Source: Cylindrotheca closterium (lineage: Eukaryota > Bacillariophyta > Bacillariophyceae > Bacillariales > Bacillariaceae). From it: a stretch of DNA of 41,133 nt. A model generated the notes under the pieces. That model saw only the letters and a program-made list of their open reading frames with translations. It searched no databases and had not been told where the DNA came from. Below are positions 1 through 9,723 of this stretch, in pieces. The translations under genes and the position numbers were made by a program. The number at the start of each line of letters is the position of its first letter. Position 1 is the first letter of the stretch. The stretch covers positions 29,042 through 70,174 of the forward strand of contig CAKOGP040002380.1 in NCBI GenBank assembly GCA_933822405.4. The letters run 5' to 3'.

Positions 1-412
1 AAAAATCACCTTACCCCCTAGCAGTTAAAAATTTTCTACCTATTGCTGGAGTCTGAAGGTGTTTTGCTCAAGTTCCGAGTTGGATTGATTTGTGTGCTTT
101 TTGATGCAGCTGCAAGTCATTCCAATTCGGGTCTTTTCGCAGGCTTTCCTCCAGCTTCGTACTTTGTACGTTCACTTTCCTACGGTGGTCATTTGAAGTA
201 TTCATGACCACCGGCATCTGGAATTCTTCTTCTCTATTTCTTTCGTAACCTTTCTATACGGTCAGCTGGGTAGAGTTCAGATTCGAGAGGAATCAAAGAA
301 AGGTGACTGTGCTTATTGGATACAAGATGAGAATGAATAGCATAAAATTCAAAAATAAAATGCGGAGCTAATCATGGAGGTTTTTCATTCATCTAAGGGC
401 GAGGCATTGTCT
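1..412. other. Left-edge stretch without a recognisable gene
   Basis: I find no convincing coding region here on either strand. The only structure is the hairpin at 183-213. The stretch lies downstream of the minus-strand gene ending at 413, so it may hold that gene's 3' UTR and that of a gene beyond the left edge. Confidence 0.5.
183..213. repeat. Perfect 10-bp inverted repeat (hairpin)
   Basis: The arms 183-192 (cggtggtcat) and 204-213 (atgaccaccg) are exact reverse complements around an 11-nt loop. In RNA from either strand this would fold into a stable stem-loop. It lies about 200 nt past the stop of the minus-strand gene at 413, so a 3' UTR or 3'-end processing element is possible. The role is unknown. 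Confidence 0.6.
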
Positions 413-1471
413 TTATGGGGAATCAATACATATTTGGTCATAATCCATAAAATAAACAAAGTTCATGCACTCTTCCGACATCGGATCAAGAAGCTCTTCG
501 TGGTACTTGCCGTCTTTGCATGCCTGCTGTATTGATTTAGCGCACCCTTTCGCCTGTGCTTTACACAGATCCTCCATACCTGACTCGTCTGCACTCCCCA
601 TCTGATAGACATCTACAGCATCAAATTCTCGACAGTTGAACGGGCCGGGACCATTCAGCTTGTCCCAGTCAACATTACCTTCGTTGTCGCAGAACCGATA
701 GCGGTGTTCTATGCCACAACCCGATATGGGATTGACCGAATGCCAAAGTTCCGATATCAAATTGTGACTGCATTTCGAATTGAAGGCTTTCGGCATCCGT
801 TGGCCGGAAGTACTGTACAGAATGCCTTGGTGGTCATAGAACCGAAAAACACATTTTGACTGCAAATCAGCAATGCCCGAATTGACACTGCCTGCCAAGA
901 TGCTTGAATCTAAGCCTTCGGGCAATTCATTCACAAAACACCAACGATAGGTCATGTTGTAGCACCTGAGCATCTCGCTGTATTTTAGGCTTTCCAACCA
1001 ATCGTACCCTTCTTCTTCCTGCTGTTTTTCACAAAAAGTACGATCAATCTCCTCTCCAAATGGCTTCAGACCAAGGTCTCCATGGTTATCCCACAGGTGA
1101 CAAATGCTGCTGCTGATATCACCGATGAGAAACGCGGGTGTGGTGATTTCATCATCATCGTCATAGTCGTCATATGGAGGAAGAAGGGCAACAGGAGAAG
1201 CCTGGCTTTGTAGTTCTTCATTCAAAGTTGCTGACGAGGACCGATTTGGAAAAGCAGAAAATAATAGCATAAAAACCATGACACCGGCAAGTGCCATCCC
1301 GATGGTACGAGCTCGTAGTAGTATGGAAGGCCAGCAGACATGATTGGGATGCCAGCATGAGTTCTGCCTCATCGTACTGCTGCTGTCTTCCACCACACCA
1401 ACGAGCAAAGCATCTCGCAGTGATGATGCTGATGATTCGACTTCAAAGGATTCAATGAGTTGACCTGTCAT
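413..1471 (-). CDS. Hypothetical single-pass membrane protein with cysteine-rich lumenal/extracellular part
   Basis: This intronless ORF has 352 residues from the first ATG (1471); an upstream TTG in frame was not used as start. Residues about 1-55 are serine-rich and probably cytosolic. A hydrophobic segment at about 57-74 looks like a transmembrane anchor or signal anchor. An acidic patch (DDYDDDDE) follows, then about 240 residues with many cysteines, consistent with a disulphide-bonded extracytoplasmic domain. Tryptophan- and cysteine-containing patches recur (ICHLWDNHG, YRWCFVNELP, SKCSHNLISELWHSVN), but I recognise no named domain. The topology (type II) is inferred from the N-terminal position of the hydrophobic segment. 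No neighbour suggests a pathway. Confidence 0.7.
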   Translation of the reverse strand: MTGQLIESFEVESSASSLRDALLVGVVEDSSSTMRQNSCWHPNHVCWPSILLRARTIGMALAGVMVFMLLFSAFPNRSSSATLNEELQSQASPVALLPPYDDYDDDDEITTPAFLIGDISSSICHLWDNHGDLGLKPFGEEIDRTFCEKQQEEEGYDWLESLKYSEMLRCYNMTYRWCFVNELPEGLDSSILAGSVNSGIADLQSKCVFRFYDHQGILYSTSGQRMPKAFNSKCSHNLISELWHSVNPISGCGIEHRYRFCDNEGNVDWDKLNGPGPFNCREFDAVDVYQMGSADESGMEDLCKAQAKGCAKSIQQACKDGKYHEELLDPMSEECMNFVYFMDYDQICIDSP

Positions 1472-2142
1472 GATGTCCAACTATAGTATTATGAGAGCGA
1501 CGGATTACTAGACGCAAAAATCAAAGGGATCAGCATTATCATTTGTTGGAGATCATAAAAATTGCAAATGAGTCGTATCCATCATCTGTTTCAGTCATGC
1601 AGTACACGTCGTGTACGTTCCTTCGTAAAAAAAAATACTCGTATGAGATGCGAAATGAGAAAAATATTCACGTTCGTACGCAGACTTGATATATATGTAC
1701 CGAATAGAAGGATTTCAAATCACAGCCGGATGATATCATTGCTGTCCGTGTGAGCACTAAAAGTATACAAACGTGCAAGGTACCAGTACCAGTAGGAAGG
1801 ATCCTGTCCAACAGTCTTTTCCGTGAGCTGAACTCCAAGAATTCGCGGTACCTCGTACTTTTCGGTATGATGTGAATGAATTGAGTCCGCAGACAAATCT
1901 ATGAATTAAACATGAGGAATCAAATAAATATGAAATAATCCTACTGTAATTTTTTTAAATACATCTATGAGCGAGGCCCTGCTATCGTCAAAGAGAAGCA
2001 GCAACCGCAGTGCCATCAGCTCGTGCGTTGTGTTTTCTGTTTTCGATTGAATCTAATCCTAAAGAACGACAAGAGATCCAGTCTCGACATCGCAGTTTTC
2101 ATTGTCCATGTAGATGGACAATTACCAATAATGAAAATGCAC
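1472..2142. other. Intergenic: promoter of the gene at 413-1471 and 3' UTR of the phosphate cotransporter
   Basis: No gene is supported; a 63-codon ORF at 1562-1753 has no recognisable features. Two GGTACC-type tracts occur at 1779-1794 and 1847-1852 (see the dispersed GTACC finding). Confidence 0.5.
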
Positions 2143-4120
2143 TCAGGCTTCGTCGGAGGCCTCATCTGCCGCTTCCTTGGCAGGAATCTCAGCTTCCACG
2201 TCGGCAGCTTCTTCCTCCTCATCAATGGGAAGTCCAGTGTGCTCGGAAAGTTCACGAACTTTGGCCTTGAGCCATTCCATGTCATCGGGAAGATCTCGGA
2301 CGGCAACGTTTCGCTTTTCACGAGAGACCAAGCACTCGGTGCACTTTTCAGATCCACCTTGGTACTTGCAAAAGTATCCAGTGTAGATAAGGACCACGGC
2401 CAGGACAACGACAATGATGGAACCAAGAGCCGTAAGTCCCGAGTTGCCATCAGAGAAGAGGTAAGAGATACCCAAAAAGATCAAAGGCATGGCAATGAAT
2501 GCCACGGCAATGTAGATGATTGGGAATCCACGGAAGAGACGGGTGGATCGTCCAAGAGCACGGGCAGCGTTCAAAGGAATGTTGCGCATGAATGGAACTG
2601 GGTACCAAATGGCAATACCGGTAATATTGAAGAACAAGTGGGCGAGAGCGACCTGCATACCGTTCTTGTTACCAAGAAGGGCAGCCAAGAGACCAGTGAC
2701 GGTGGTACCAATATTGGCTCCAAGCGTCAGAGGAAGCATTTGTTCCAGACGAAGGGCACCGACACCGACCAAGGGGGTCAAAACGGAAGTGGTAATGGAA
2801 GAAGATTGGACCAAAATGGTGATACCAGCTCCAATGAGAATGGCAAGGTATCCATTAATGTTGGTAGCCTTGTAGAGAACGCGGGTAGAAGCTCCCATCA
2901 TTAATCGTTGCAAGATCTTGACCAATGCAAAGAGGCAGATGAAGAGGAGGATCAAGCCAATGATAAAGGCGCAAACTCCAGAGGTACGGTCCACGGATTC
3001 AGTGGCTTCAGGGTCAAAGAAAGCAGGACAGTATGGAGTATCGGCCTTGCTGTCGCAGGAAAGAAGCCCAGAGCTGCAGGTAAGAGGATCATTGTAGTCG
3101 TCGCAAGCAAGAGTTCCATTGTTGGGGTAGTAGTCGTCGCAAACCTTCTTTCCAGAAGCAATGTCGCCGGCAACCTTCTTGTTGACAATGATGATGCGAC
3201 TGGCAAGAGGAGAAACAAGCTTCTTGACTGGTCCCTCCCACTTTTCTCCGTCTTGGGCCTTGAAGTTCTTGACAAGAGCCTCAGTGAGGTAAAAGAGGTA
3301 TCCTGTAGCGGCTTCGACAGGAAGCAAGATGGCCACGGACAAAAAGTTGAACATGTCGTGGACCGTAGCTCCAGCGAAAGCACGCTCGAGTTGATCGCCG
3401 TCTCCCAAGTGACCCATGGCAACGATGGTGTTGGTGACAGATGTACCAATATTGGCACCCATAATCATAAAAATTCCTTGCTTGACGGTGACAGAGTCAG
3501 CTCCGACGAGACTGACTACAATGGAAGTGGTGGTGGAAGAACTCTGCAACAAGACAGTGGCAACGATACCAACCATGAGTCCAGCAATGGGGTTCATGTC
3601 ATCACCAAAAAGAGCACCTGCGGCACATCCTCCCATGACCTTGGCGCCGTTTCCAAGAAGGTCCAGTCCAACGAGGAAAAAGTATAGGAAAAAGAAAACA
3701 GCAACGAGTCCACCGAATGCCATGGCCCATTCGACTGGGCTTCTAACGCAGCAAGCCTTGCAGACTTCTCCCCAAGTGGCATCCATCTCGTAAGCGGGGT
3801 CGTTGACATCAAAGTCGGCATCTCCCACGTGCATGGAGCCTGTTGGGCGGTCCTTGCGGCTGTTGACTGGCTTTTCTTCAGACTGTTATACATGAGAAGA
3901 AACAAAGTGAGATTAGATGATGATGATGATGATAATGATGATAGATGTGTGTGTGATTGTGTTTTGACAAATCCGACAATACTGATGCATGATCGATGGA
4001 TGTGATGTGATGTGATGTGATGTGATGTGTGTGTTTGTCGTTTGCTGAACATTGAATGCAAGGCAAATACAAATCCCGATAGCTCTTGGTGTAGCCATTA
4101 CGCAAATGCTTGCTTACCAT
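2143..4120 (-). CDS. Sodium-dependent phosphate cotransporter, SLC34 (NaPi-II) type
   Basis: This multi-pass plasma-membrane protein should import inorganic phosphate with sodium. Exons are complement(2143..3882) and complement(4118..4120), giving 580 residues. The intron (4117 down to 3883, 235 bp) has a strong donor, ATG followed by GTAAGC, and an AACAG acceptor, so only the ATG lies in the first coding exon; this adds 17 residues ahead of the downstream ATG at 3834. Both signature QSSS repeats of the family are present, at residues about 114-117 and 360-363, each followed by a GANIGT motif, the hallmark of the duplicated SLC34 core. A cysteine-containing loop (about 247-305) separates the halves, as in the animal proteins. 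The C-terminus is acidic and cytosolic. The membrane core looks complete. A start at 3834 would also give a working core, so the short first exon is likely but not proven. Confidence 0.93.
3916..4031. repeat. Microsatellites inside the cotransporter intron
   Basis: A GAT/GAT-like trinucleotide run lies at about 3916-3945, and a TGTGA pentanucleotide tandem of nearly six copies at 4001-4029. Both lie within the intron that separates the start codon from the rest of the phosphate cotransporter. Low-complexity tracts here are free to change length without affecting the protein. Confidence 0.8.
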
Positions 4121-5747
4121 GTTGTTCTTGTTGAGTGATTCAATAAGATTGATCAGAGAAAATATGAGGATTGGAATGACAAAAGTCAAAACACAGGAAT
4201 CAATACACAGGAAGAAAACATCTCAAATTCGCTAGCTGTATTTTCGTCGGTGGTTTCCATCTGTTGTCCCAATTAGGGATCTTGGCTCGAATCTTCCACG
4301 AATCTTGACCTCGAATCTCTATCGAATCTAGGTACAACTTAGGTAAAATCCCTACGGTGAAACCTATGTGACAAACGAACCCAATCTTCAAACTGCAGTT
4401 TCAATTTTAGAATTTCTGCCAAACATCACGGCGGAAGATTGAACGAATGGCGAAGAGAGGATCTGTGCGAGGTCTGAAGGTTGTATACGTGGTATTTTTT
4501 GTGGAAAAAGTACTGTGGACGTATACAAAGAATATCCGACAGTGAACTCCGCCACGAATTCGGCAATGAAACATATCAGCGCGACCATATTTTGGTCCGA
4601 TCAAAAATTACGTGTGTCATGACGGTGGTCACACGTGTGTCATGTTCCGAATGTCTTTATTGGTCGCCACCACACCTACCGGTATACCGGTGCTCTCGGA
4701 GCTCGGAGTATACACCAACGGGACGGCTGGGAAAATCAACATTTACTCCCAAGAATTGTATGCTAAATTTCTATTACCCGGCCGTTCCCGATGGAATACT
4801 GTAGGTGTGAAAATCTGAGCATTCCAAGTGGTCCATGGAAGGCTTGTGTAAATGAATAAGGATGAGAAAGCGAGAAGTATGGTCCGGCAAACCTACATAT
4901 TCTTTAAGATTTGGTCAGGCAATGAACCTAATGATATGTCGCTCATCATCTCAATCAGCACGACGCTGTATTGACTAATTGATTGATGATGTGGCGACAA
5001 CAAAACATACCTCGACCATTCATCGTTGCCAATCGCAAGGATCAATCCGTCTTGAAGCGACGAGAGCCATGCAGAGGTGCGGCGTTATATAGTGCAATGT
5101 CACAGTACTACCGACAATCAATCAATCGGTCCGGACACCACGAGTGATTATTGACGTCATCGACAATAGCAATTGTTTTTAAAAGAAGACCCAGTCGTAA
5201 GGAACGAGACGAGATCTGACACCGTTTGCCATGGCAAAAATTGGCAATGATGCAAAGCGAGAGTATTGCGCAGTACATGATGGTCGTCACATTATTGTTT
5301 GGATTGATCATAATTTGAGGACCGTGGTGGTCAATTGTACATTACATACATTGAACATAGGCCAAGCCATCTTCAGTATGTCAATGCCTTTTTTTGGTAT
5401 TTCTCTTTTCCTGGAACATTGTCATTATTACTATTATATATTATTACCCAAATTCGTGAGCCAACATCCTTTCGAATCGACCGAAATTGGAATCAATCAA
5501 AAAAGCAAACCGATGTGAGCTGCATGATAAAAACCCATCATAGCGCTCGGGGTAATAGTGTTATCCCTATAGTCCCCTGTATGTACATTTTCGTCACTGG
5601 TCATCAGTGGACCAGTCTCTAAAAGTATATAGATAGGCGCACCATGCTCTGCTGCTGAATGACTGCGTAGTACTTAGCCGCTGAGACTGCTCTCTATTGC
5701 GCAGTCCCCTGCTTGAGCGTCGATGTAGTATGCAACAAGCAACCACC
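4121..5747. other. Long intergenic region upstream of the cotransporter
   Basis: I see no gene. The many short ORFs on both strands lack motifs, paralogues or good starts. It should contain the cotransporter promoter on the minus strand. Visible elements are a repeated ACGTGTGTCATG (4610-4621 and about 4633-4644) and the 14-bp palindrome at 4678-4691. Degenerate insertions of old mobile elements cannot be excluded. Confidence 0.45.
4678..4691. repeat. Perfect 14-bp palindrome
   Basis: The sequence accggtataccggt is its own reverse complement. It lies about 560 bp upstream of the cotransporter start. It could be a dimer-binding site, but a single copy is weak evidence. Confidence 0.5.
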
Positions 5748-6257
5748 TTATTCCTTTTGTAACAACAATGCTGTAGTACCAGGGCAAACATACTTTTGCT
5801 GCACCACCAAGAATGGTGCACGTTCGACGTCGTCCTCCAAAGATTCGCAGCTGCGAAAGCTGGAATCACAGGTACGAAAAGAAGATCCAAAGGTGTCCAG
5901 GCTGATATTCGAGCAACTGCCATCGTCGTCGTCGTCATCGCCGTGCAATATGCTTCCTCCCAGCTGAACTCCGAAGAAAAAGAGGAAGCAGAATCGCAAC
6001 AAATGTCAATTTTCGTTGCAGGAGATTTTCCATGATACGGTCACCGCTACTGGTTCCAGTAGGGAAATTCTTGTCAAGCTCGGTGTTACAATCACTGCCC
6101 CATCGTTGTGATTGCAGTTCAATTTGATCTTGCAGTCAGAACATGCTCTCTTCTTTGCATTCTTATCGCTCACGATTTCAATCTTTGAAGTCTTGGTGGC
6201 AATAAGATTGCTCATAAAGAGAGACAATGCTGCTGTTGGAGGGATTCGTTTCAGCAT
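5748..6257 (-). pseudogene. Broken copy of the small EIV/QRRxS protein family
   Basis: From ATG 6257 the reading starts like a family member (ALSLFMSNLIA, then SKIEIVSDKNAKKR), matching the gene at 7441-7953 almost residue for residue. Homology then jumps frame: a degenerate counterpart of the PQRRLSIERR motif and then SSEFSW are readable only in a different frame. The acidic run plus CSNISLDTF returns in the original frame, which is closed by a TGA at 6006-6008. The end (VVQQKY) recalls the C-terminal ALQMVQQKY motif of the copy at 11987-12553. One in-frame stop plus at least two frame changes make this a decayed gene. The alternative, an intron-rich gene, is unlikely because the intact paralogues have no introns. 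Confidence 0.75.
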
Positions 6258-7440
6258 TGCGTTGACTATGGTACCCAGTGGAAGCTTTCATTCTCAAAAC
6301 TGTTGGTGTGGATGATTTGTGAGTGTTAATAGTGCTGATGATTCGTAAATGAAGATTGAACCGTACCAGATAAAAACGGTCAATAAGTAGATTATGTCAA
6401 ATCATGTTTTACAATTATGGTTAGGGTTGGGGTTTGCCAGGCTTGGATACGGTACCACAGTAGGGCCACATTTTGAGAATGTGCCACATTCTGATTCGGC
6501 ATATTCAATTTAATCTAAAAAATACATACAACACGAGGGGCAGGGTTGTAGTAGTGGGGACGAGGTGATTCTCCCCTATTATCCGATCCAATAGACAAGG
6601 AGGCCAAAATCCACATTGGTTGGAATGGTTTCACGACCGTGATATATACGAAGAATGTTGTGAAATTCAACACAGTATTGCGAATCATGTGGAAAGTTCG
6701 TGAATTTCACATTGTGTTCTTCGCATGACCATATATATAGCTTCAACTTTGTCGTTAGGGATGGTGTGGTCACTTTCAAATTCATCTAATATTACCGGTA
6801 AAGTGAGAAATCGACGAATATCCGGAATGACGATGATGTGGTGATTATGGGGTGGTCACAAATTCCCAATGTGGTATCTTTGCCGGTCTCACACCGGTCT
6901 AGTATGTTCCAGTGGGGCTCTCTGAGGCATCTCTGAGGCAGCACTATGCATGACTGGTCAGCTCATCGGTACCTAAAACCTAGTACCGGGCACTTGCATG
7001 CAGAAATGATGGAAGAAAGCTTCTGCATCGCCACGCTTATAGCTCCTTTAGGTGACCCGTAAAGATGAGTTTCTACCATTTGTCAAGTTTCCTTTCTCGA
7101 ACAACACCCTCATCACCTTTACGTAACAATCCACCACTGACTTTTCGAATGCTAGACATTCTTCTCTCAAATAAGCGTTTTAAAAAAAAAAAGAACGGGG
7201 TAATCGAATGAATGGAAAAAGGGAAAATAGTAGATGATGTCTCTACAGTAGGCATGACTGAATCTCGTAAAACAACTAGAATTGTAGCCCGTTGGCAAAG
7301 TCCTCAAATAATCATAGCGTGATATACAATTTGAAATTCGTCCATGATATCGTCGCCATTCAAAAAGCAAAAATTCTCGGAAAGGCGCATCATGGTTCCA
7401 ACACGATGTGGACACAAAGAATGTAAGATGCAATGTAAAT
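6258..7440. other. Intergenic region with an imperfect foldback
   Basis: No supported gene. It contains the long imperfect inverted repeat at 6637-6741, a small CACATT/AATGTG hairpin near 6470-6485 and GGTACC sites near 6451 and 6968. It should include the 5' flank of the pseudogene and the 3' flank of the gene at 7441-7953. Confidence 0.4.
6637..6741. repeat. Imperfect inverted repeat (possible foldback or MITE remnant)
   Basis: The left arm, about 6637-6672, and the right arm, about 6698-6741, are similar as reverse complements. Both contain CGAAGAA followed by a TGTGAAATTCA-type core, with a 3-4 nt indel between arms, and an AT-rich TATATA end outside. The palindromic core gtgaaatt / aatttcac is clear. 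I see no transposase and no obvious target-site duplication. Confidence 0.4.
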
Positions 7441-7953
7441 CTAATGTGTCGGGCGCTCTCGGTTTGAATGCTCTTCCAGCTTCCACCTTGACATTATCAT
7501 TGCACGCCAACGGTCGGAATCAGCCAAAGAATCACAGCTTCGAAGACTGCAATCAAAGGTATCGAGGCTGACATTCGAACAAATATCATCGTCATCGTCA
7601 TCATGCAAAGGAAGCCAACTGAATTCCGACGACGAAGAATCCCGACGTTCAATGGACAATCTACGTTGTGGAAGATTGCTCATGATGTTGTTGCTACTGC
7701 TGATAGGGGGGCAAGTTTTGCTTTCTCCCCTTGTATTGTCATTCCATCGCTGATTGCGACGAATAGACAAGCGATTGCAGCGCTGCTTGATCTTGCATTC
7801 GCAAACTCCTCTCTTCTTTGCGTTATCGCTCACGATTTCAATCTTGGAAGCCTTGGCAATAAGATTGCTCAAAAAGAGAGACAGTGCCTCGCCGCTTTTG
7901 GAGTGAGTAGTCTCAACATTACTGTGATTATCCTGAGCCGTAACAATGTTCAT
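7441..7953 (-). CDS. Small disordered protein of the EIV/QRRxS family, C-terminally divergent copy
   Basis: Intronless ORF of 170 residues from ATG 7953; an upstream in-frame TTG was not taken as start. Features shared with paralogues at 9076-9723 and 11987-12553: a short helix-like N-terminal block (LSLFLSNLIA, about 24-33), the EIVSDNAKKR box (about 39-48), a NQRW box (about 67-70), and LPQRRLSIERR (about 94-104), a likely basophilic-kinase site. An acidic run (DDDDDD, about 118-123) and CSNVSLDTF follow. The C-terminal ALQM(V/I)xQKYA motif of the two full copies is missing, so the tail is probably altered by a mutation or this is a divergent member. No known domain is visible and the function is unknown. 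The protein is predicted mainly disordered and may be nuclear because of its basic clusters. Confidence 0.6.
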   Translation of the reverse strand: MNIVTAQDNHSNVETTHSKSGEALSLFLSNLIAKASKIEIVSDNAKKRGVCECKIKQRCNRLSIRRNQRWNDNTRGESKTCPPISSSNNIMSNLPQRRLSIERRDSSSSEFSWLPLHDDDDDDICSNVSLDTFDCSLRSCDSLADSDRWRAMIMSRWKLEEHSNRERPTH

Positions 7954-9075
7954 TCTCAATTGTACGTAGATATTGAGAGTGGGTGATTTGTGAGCAGTGT
8001 TTTTGCTCAATCACTTCTGCGACACAAACTTTTGTGTGCAATAGAAAAAATGATGCGTACCAGATAATATCAATAAGTAAAGATCACCCGTCCTATATAT
8101 AAAAATGAAGCAGGTCCTAAGTCTTCGGAAGACTCACTCTGTATTTTTATATTACTACGGATCAAATTCGTTCTTTTATATTATATATCTACTGGTAGAA
8201 AAGTGTAAATATCCGACGGCTGAAATTTCATTTTGTCGGGACAAAGCCCCGCTTGGTCGAGGAGCACTTTGGATCAAGATATGGCTGAAGTGAGAAGGAA
8301 TTCATGGTGATCTTGCAGCATGTGTGCCGAGGCGAGTATGCTGCCCGGTCTGGGCTGCAAACAAGTGGTATTCCAACCATGGTGCTGATGCGATGAATGC
8401 ACGAAACATAACTATTAAAATAGCTTCAATGTTACTAGACTGCCTCGTCTACGCTTTAGTTTTTATTGTCTCGATCTAATGTCATCATCCCGCATCACTA
8501 ATCTCAGTTGCTTGCCTCTTTTGTCGTCTTTCTCAGCTTTTAAGTATCGATTGATGAGTAAATTCCCTGAATGTGATAAGCTCGTAAACAGATGTACTGC
8601 ACCTTTTATCCTTGATGCTGAGTGTGATTAGCTCGTAAAAAGTAGTGATGCACCTTGTATCCTTCCGCGATTTACCCTTGTAACAAGTCTGAAAATGTTC
8701 ACGAATGAATGCGTTTATGATTATTTTCACGTACAGCACTAACATAGTTTCTCCCATTGTGAACCGCGATGAAAACCACATCGTGTTTTTAAAACTCGGG
8801 TTCGGTTTTCCACGATCTTGTAATCGTACAAAACGCCGCAAACTGGCTCAATCAGGTTGATTTACTCGTAAAGGTAAGCACTGCGTATCAACTGTGAGGA
8901 GAGATGATCCCACCACTGCAGGAAGTTGATTGCCTCCATCCTGCATCAGCCAGTCATACTGTACCAGTCTCTGAGTTGAAACAAAGGTGGCTAAGTGCAA
9001 CAGTATTTAGTATTATTTACATTGTTCCCGATATCTTTATCTATTAGTCCTATTGTATATGCAGTAATTGCATAA
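7954..9075. other. Intergenic region with short tandem duplication
   Basis: No supported gene. A 102-codon minus-strand ORF (8533-8841) starts only at TTG, spans the local repeat at 8573-8664 and has no motif. A TATATATA-like tract at about 8093-8100 lies roughly 140 nt upstream of the start at 7953 and could be that gene's TATA element. Confidence 0.4.
8573..8664. repeat. Two 41-nt direct repeats with 51-nt period
   Basis: Units 8573-8613 and 8624-8664 match at about 34 of 41 positions, sharing GTGAT.AGCTCGTAAA and GCACCTT.TATCCTT. A third, more degenerate CTCGTAAA-containing copy lies near 8858-8885. This looks like an old local duplication; the role is unknown. Confidence 0.65.
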
Positions 9076-9723
9076 TTACAGTTTGATTCCAGAACCCCTC
9101 CCTTGCTGTTTAGCTTGTTGTTGTTGGTGAGACGACCCTTTGGATTGAATATCTCCATAGGATGGTCGTCGTGTTGGCGGTGTCAGTGCTGTAGCCGCAG
9201 AAGTAGGAGTCGCATACTTTTGGCTGATCATCTGCAAAGCAATGTTGTAGGCTGGGAGTGGTTGTTCCAAAGCCGGTTCTTCTGCTGGTGCTGGTGCTGG
9301 TGAGCTCTGATCCAAGAATGCAAGATCAGCAGAGGCAGCGGAGCAAACAGAGGTATCCGAGTCTATCGACTCTCTTCGTTCAATGGAGGCTCTTCTTTGA
9401 GGACAGAAGATACCGGAGACTCGTCTCTTCATTGGTGCTTCCTTCTTGTTCACAGCCGGTGCCAGTGCAGATGCTGAGGAAGGAGCAGCAGCACCTAGGG
9501 ATGAGGAAGAAGTACTAGACTCCCAGCGTTGTGACTTGCGAAAGCTGCGTCGTTGAGGGCACTTCGCGCCGCCCTTTAACGCATTGCCAAGTCTTCGGCA
9601 AGAAGACCTTCTCCTTCTTGCATTATCATCGACGATGACAATCTCCTTTACGTTCGAAAGAGATTGTGATTTCAGCAACTTCATGAATGATGCCAGGGCA
9701 CATGGCTTGTTCTTGTTATCCAT
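9076..9723 (-). CDS. Small disordered protein of the EIV/QRRxS family, full-length copy
   Basis: Intronless ORF of 215 residues from ATG 9723. Ordered motifs shared with the gene at 11987-12553: an N-terminal LASFMKLL block (10-17), VKEIVIVDDNARRRR (25-39), CPQRR (55-59), SQRWES (64-69), FCPQRRASIERRES (106-119), an acidic/serine stretch, and YNIALQMISQKYAT (159-172), a probable short helix. The tail is rich in glutamine and ends SGIKL. The two RRxS sites fit basophilic kinase phosphorylation. There is no signal peptide, membrane segment or known domain. Conservation of the motif order across copies, with divergent linkers, argues that this is a real protein family of short linear motifs rather than chance ORFs. 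Its function is unknown. Confidence 0.75.
   Translation of the reverse strand: MDNKNKPCALASFMKLLKSQSLSNVKEIVIVDDNARRRRSSCRRLGNALKGGAKCPQRRSFRKSQRWESSTSSSSLGAAAPSSASALAPAVNKKEAPMKRRVSGIFCPQRRASIERRESIDSDTSVCSAASADLAFLDQSSPAPAPAEEPALEQPLPAYNIALQMISQKYATPTSAATALTPPTRRPSYGDIQSKGSSHQQQQAKQQGRGSGIKL

Noticed and set aside
4481..4804. 107-codon plus-strand ORF in the cotransporter 5' region
   Set aside because: No motif, no paralogue and composition like the surrounding intergenic DNA; overlapping ORFs of similar quality exist in other frames.
5550..5575. Partial match to the I-SceI homing endonuclease site
   Set aside because: Only about 11 of 18 bases match in one run, with no intron or endonuclease nearby; consistent with chance.
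8533..8841. 102-codon minus-strand ORF
   Set aside because: Starts only at TTG, and the internal similarity comes from the DNA repeat at 8573-8664; no recognisable protein feature.
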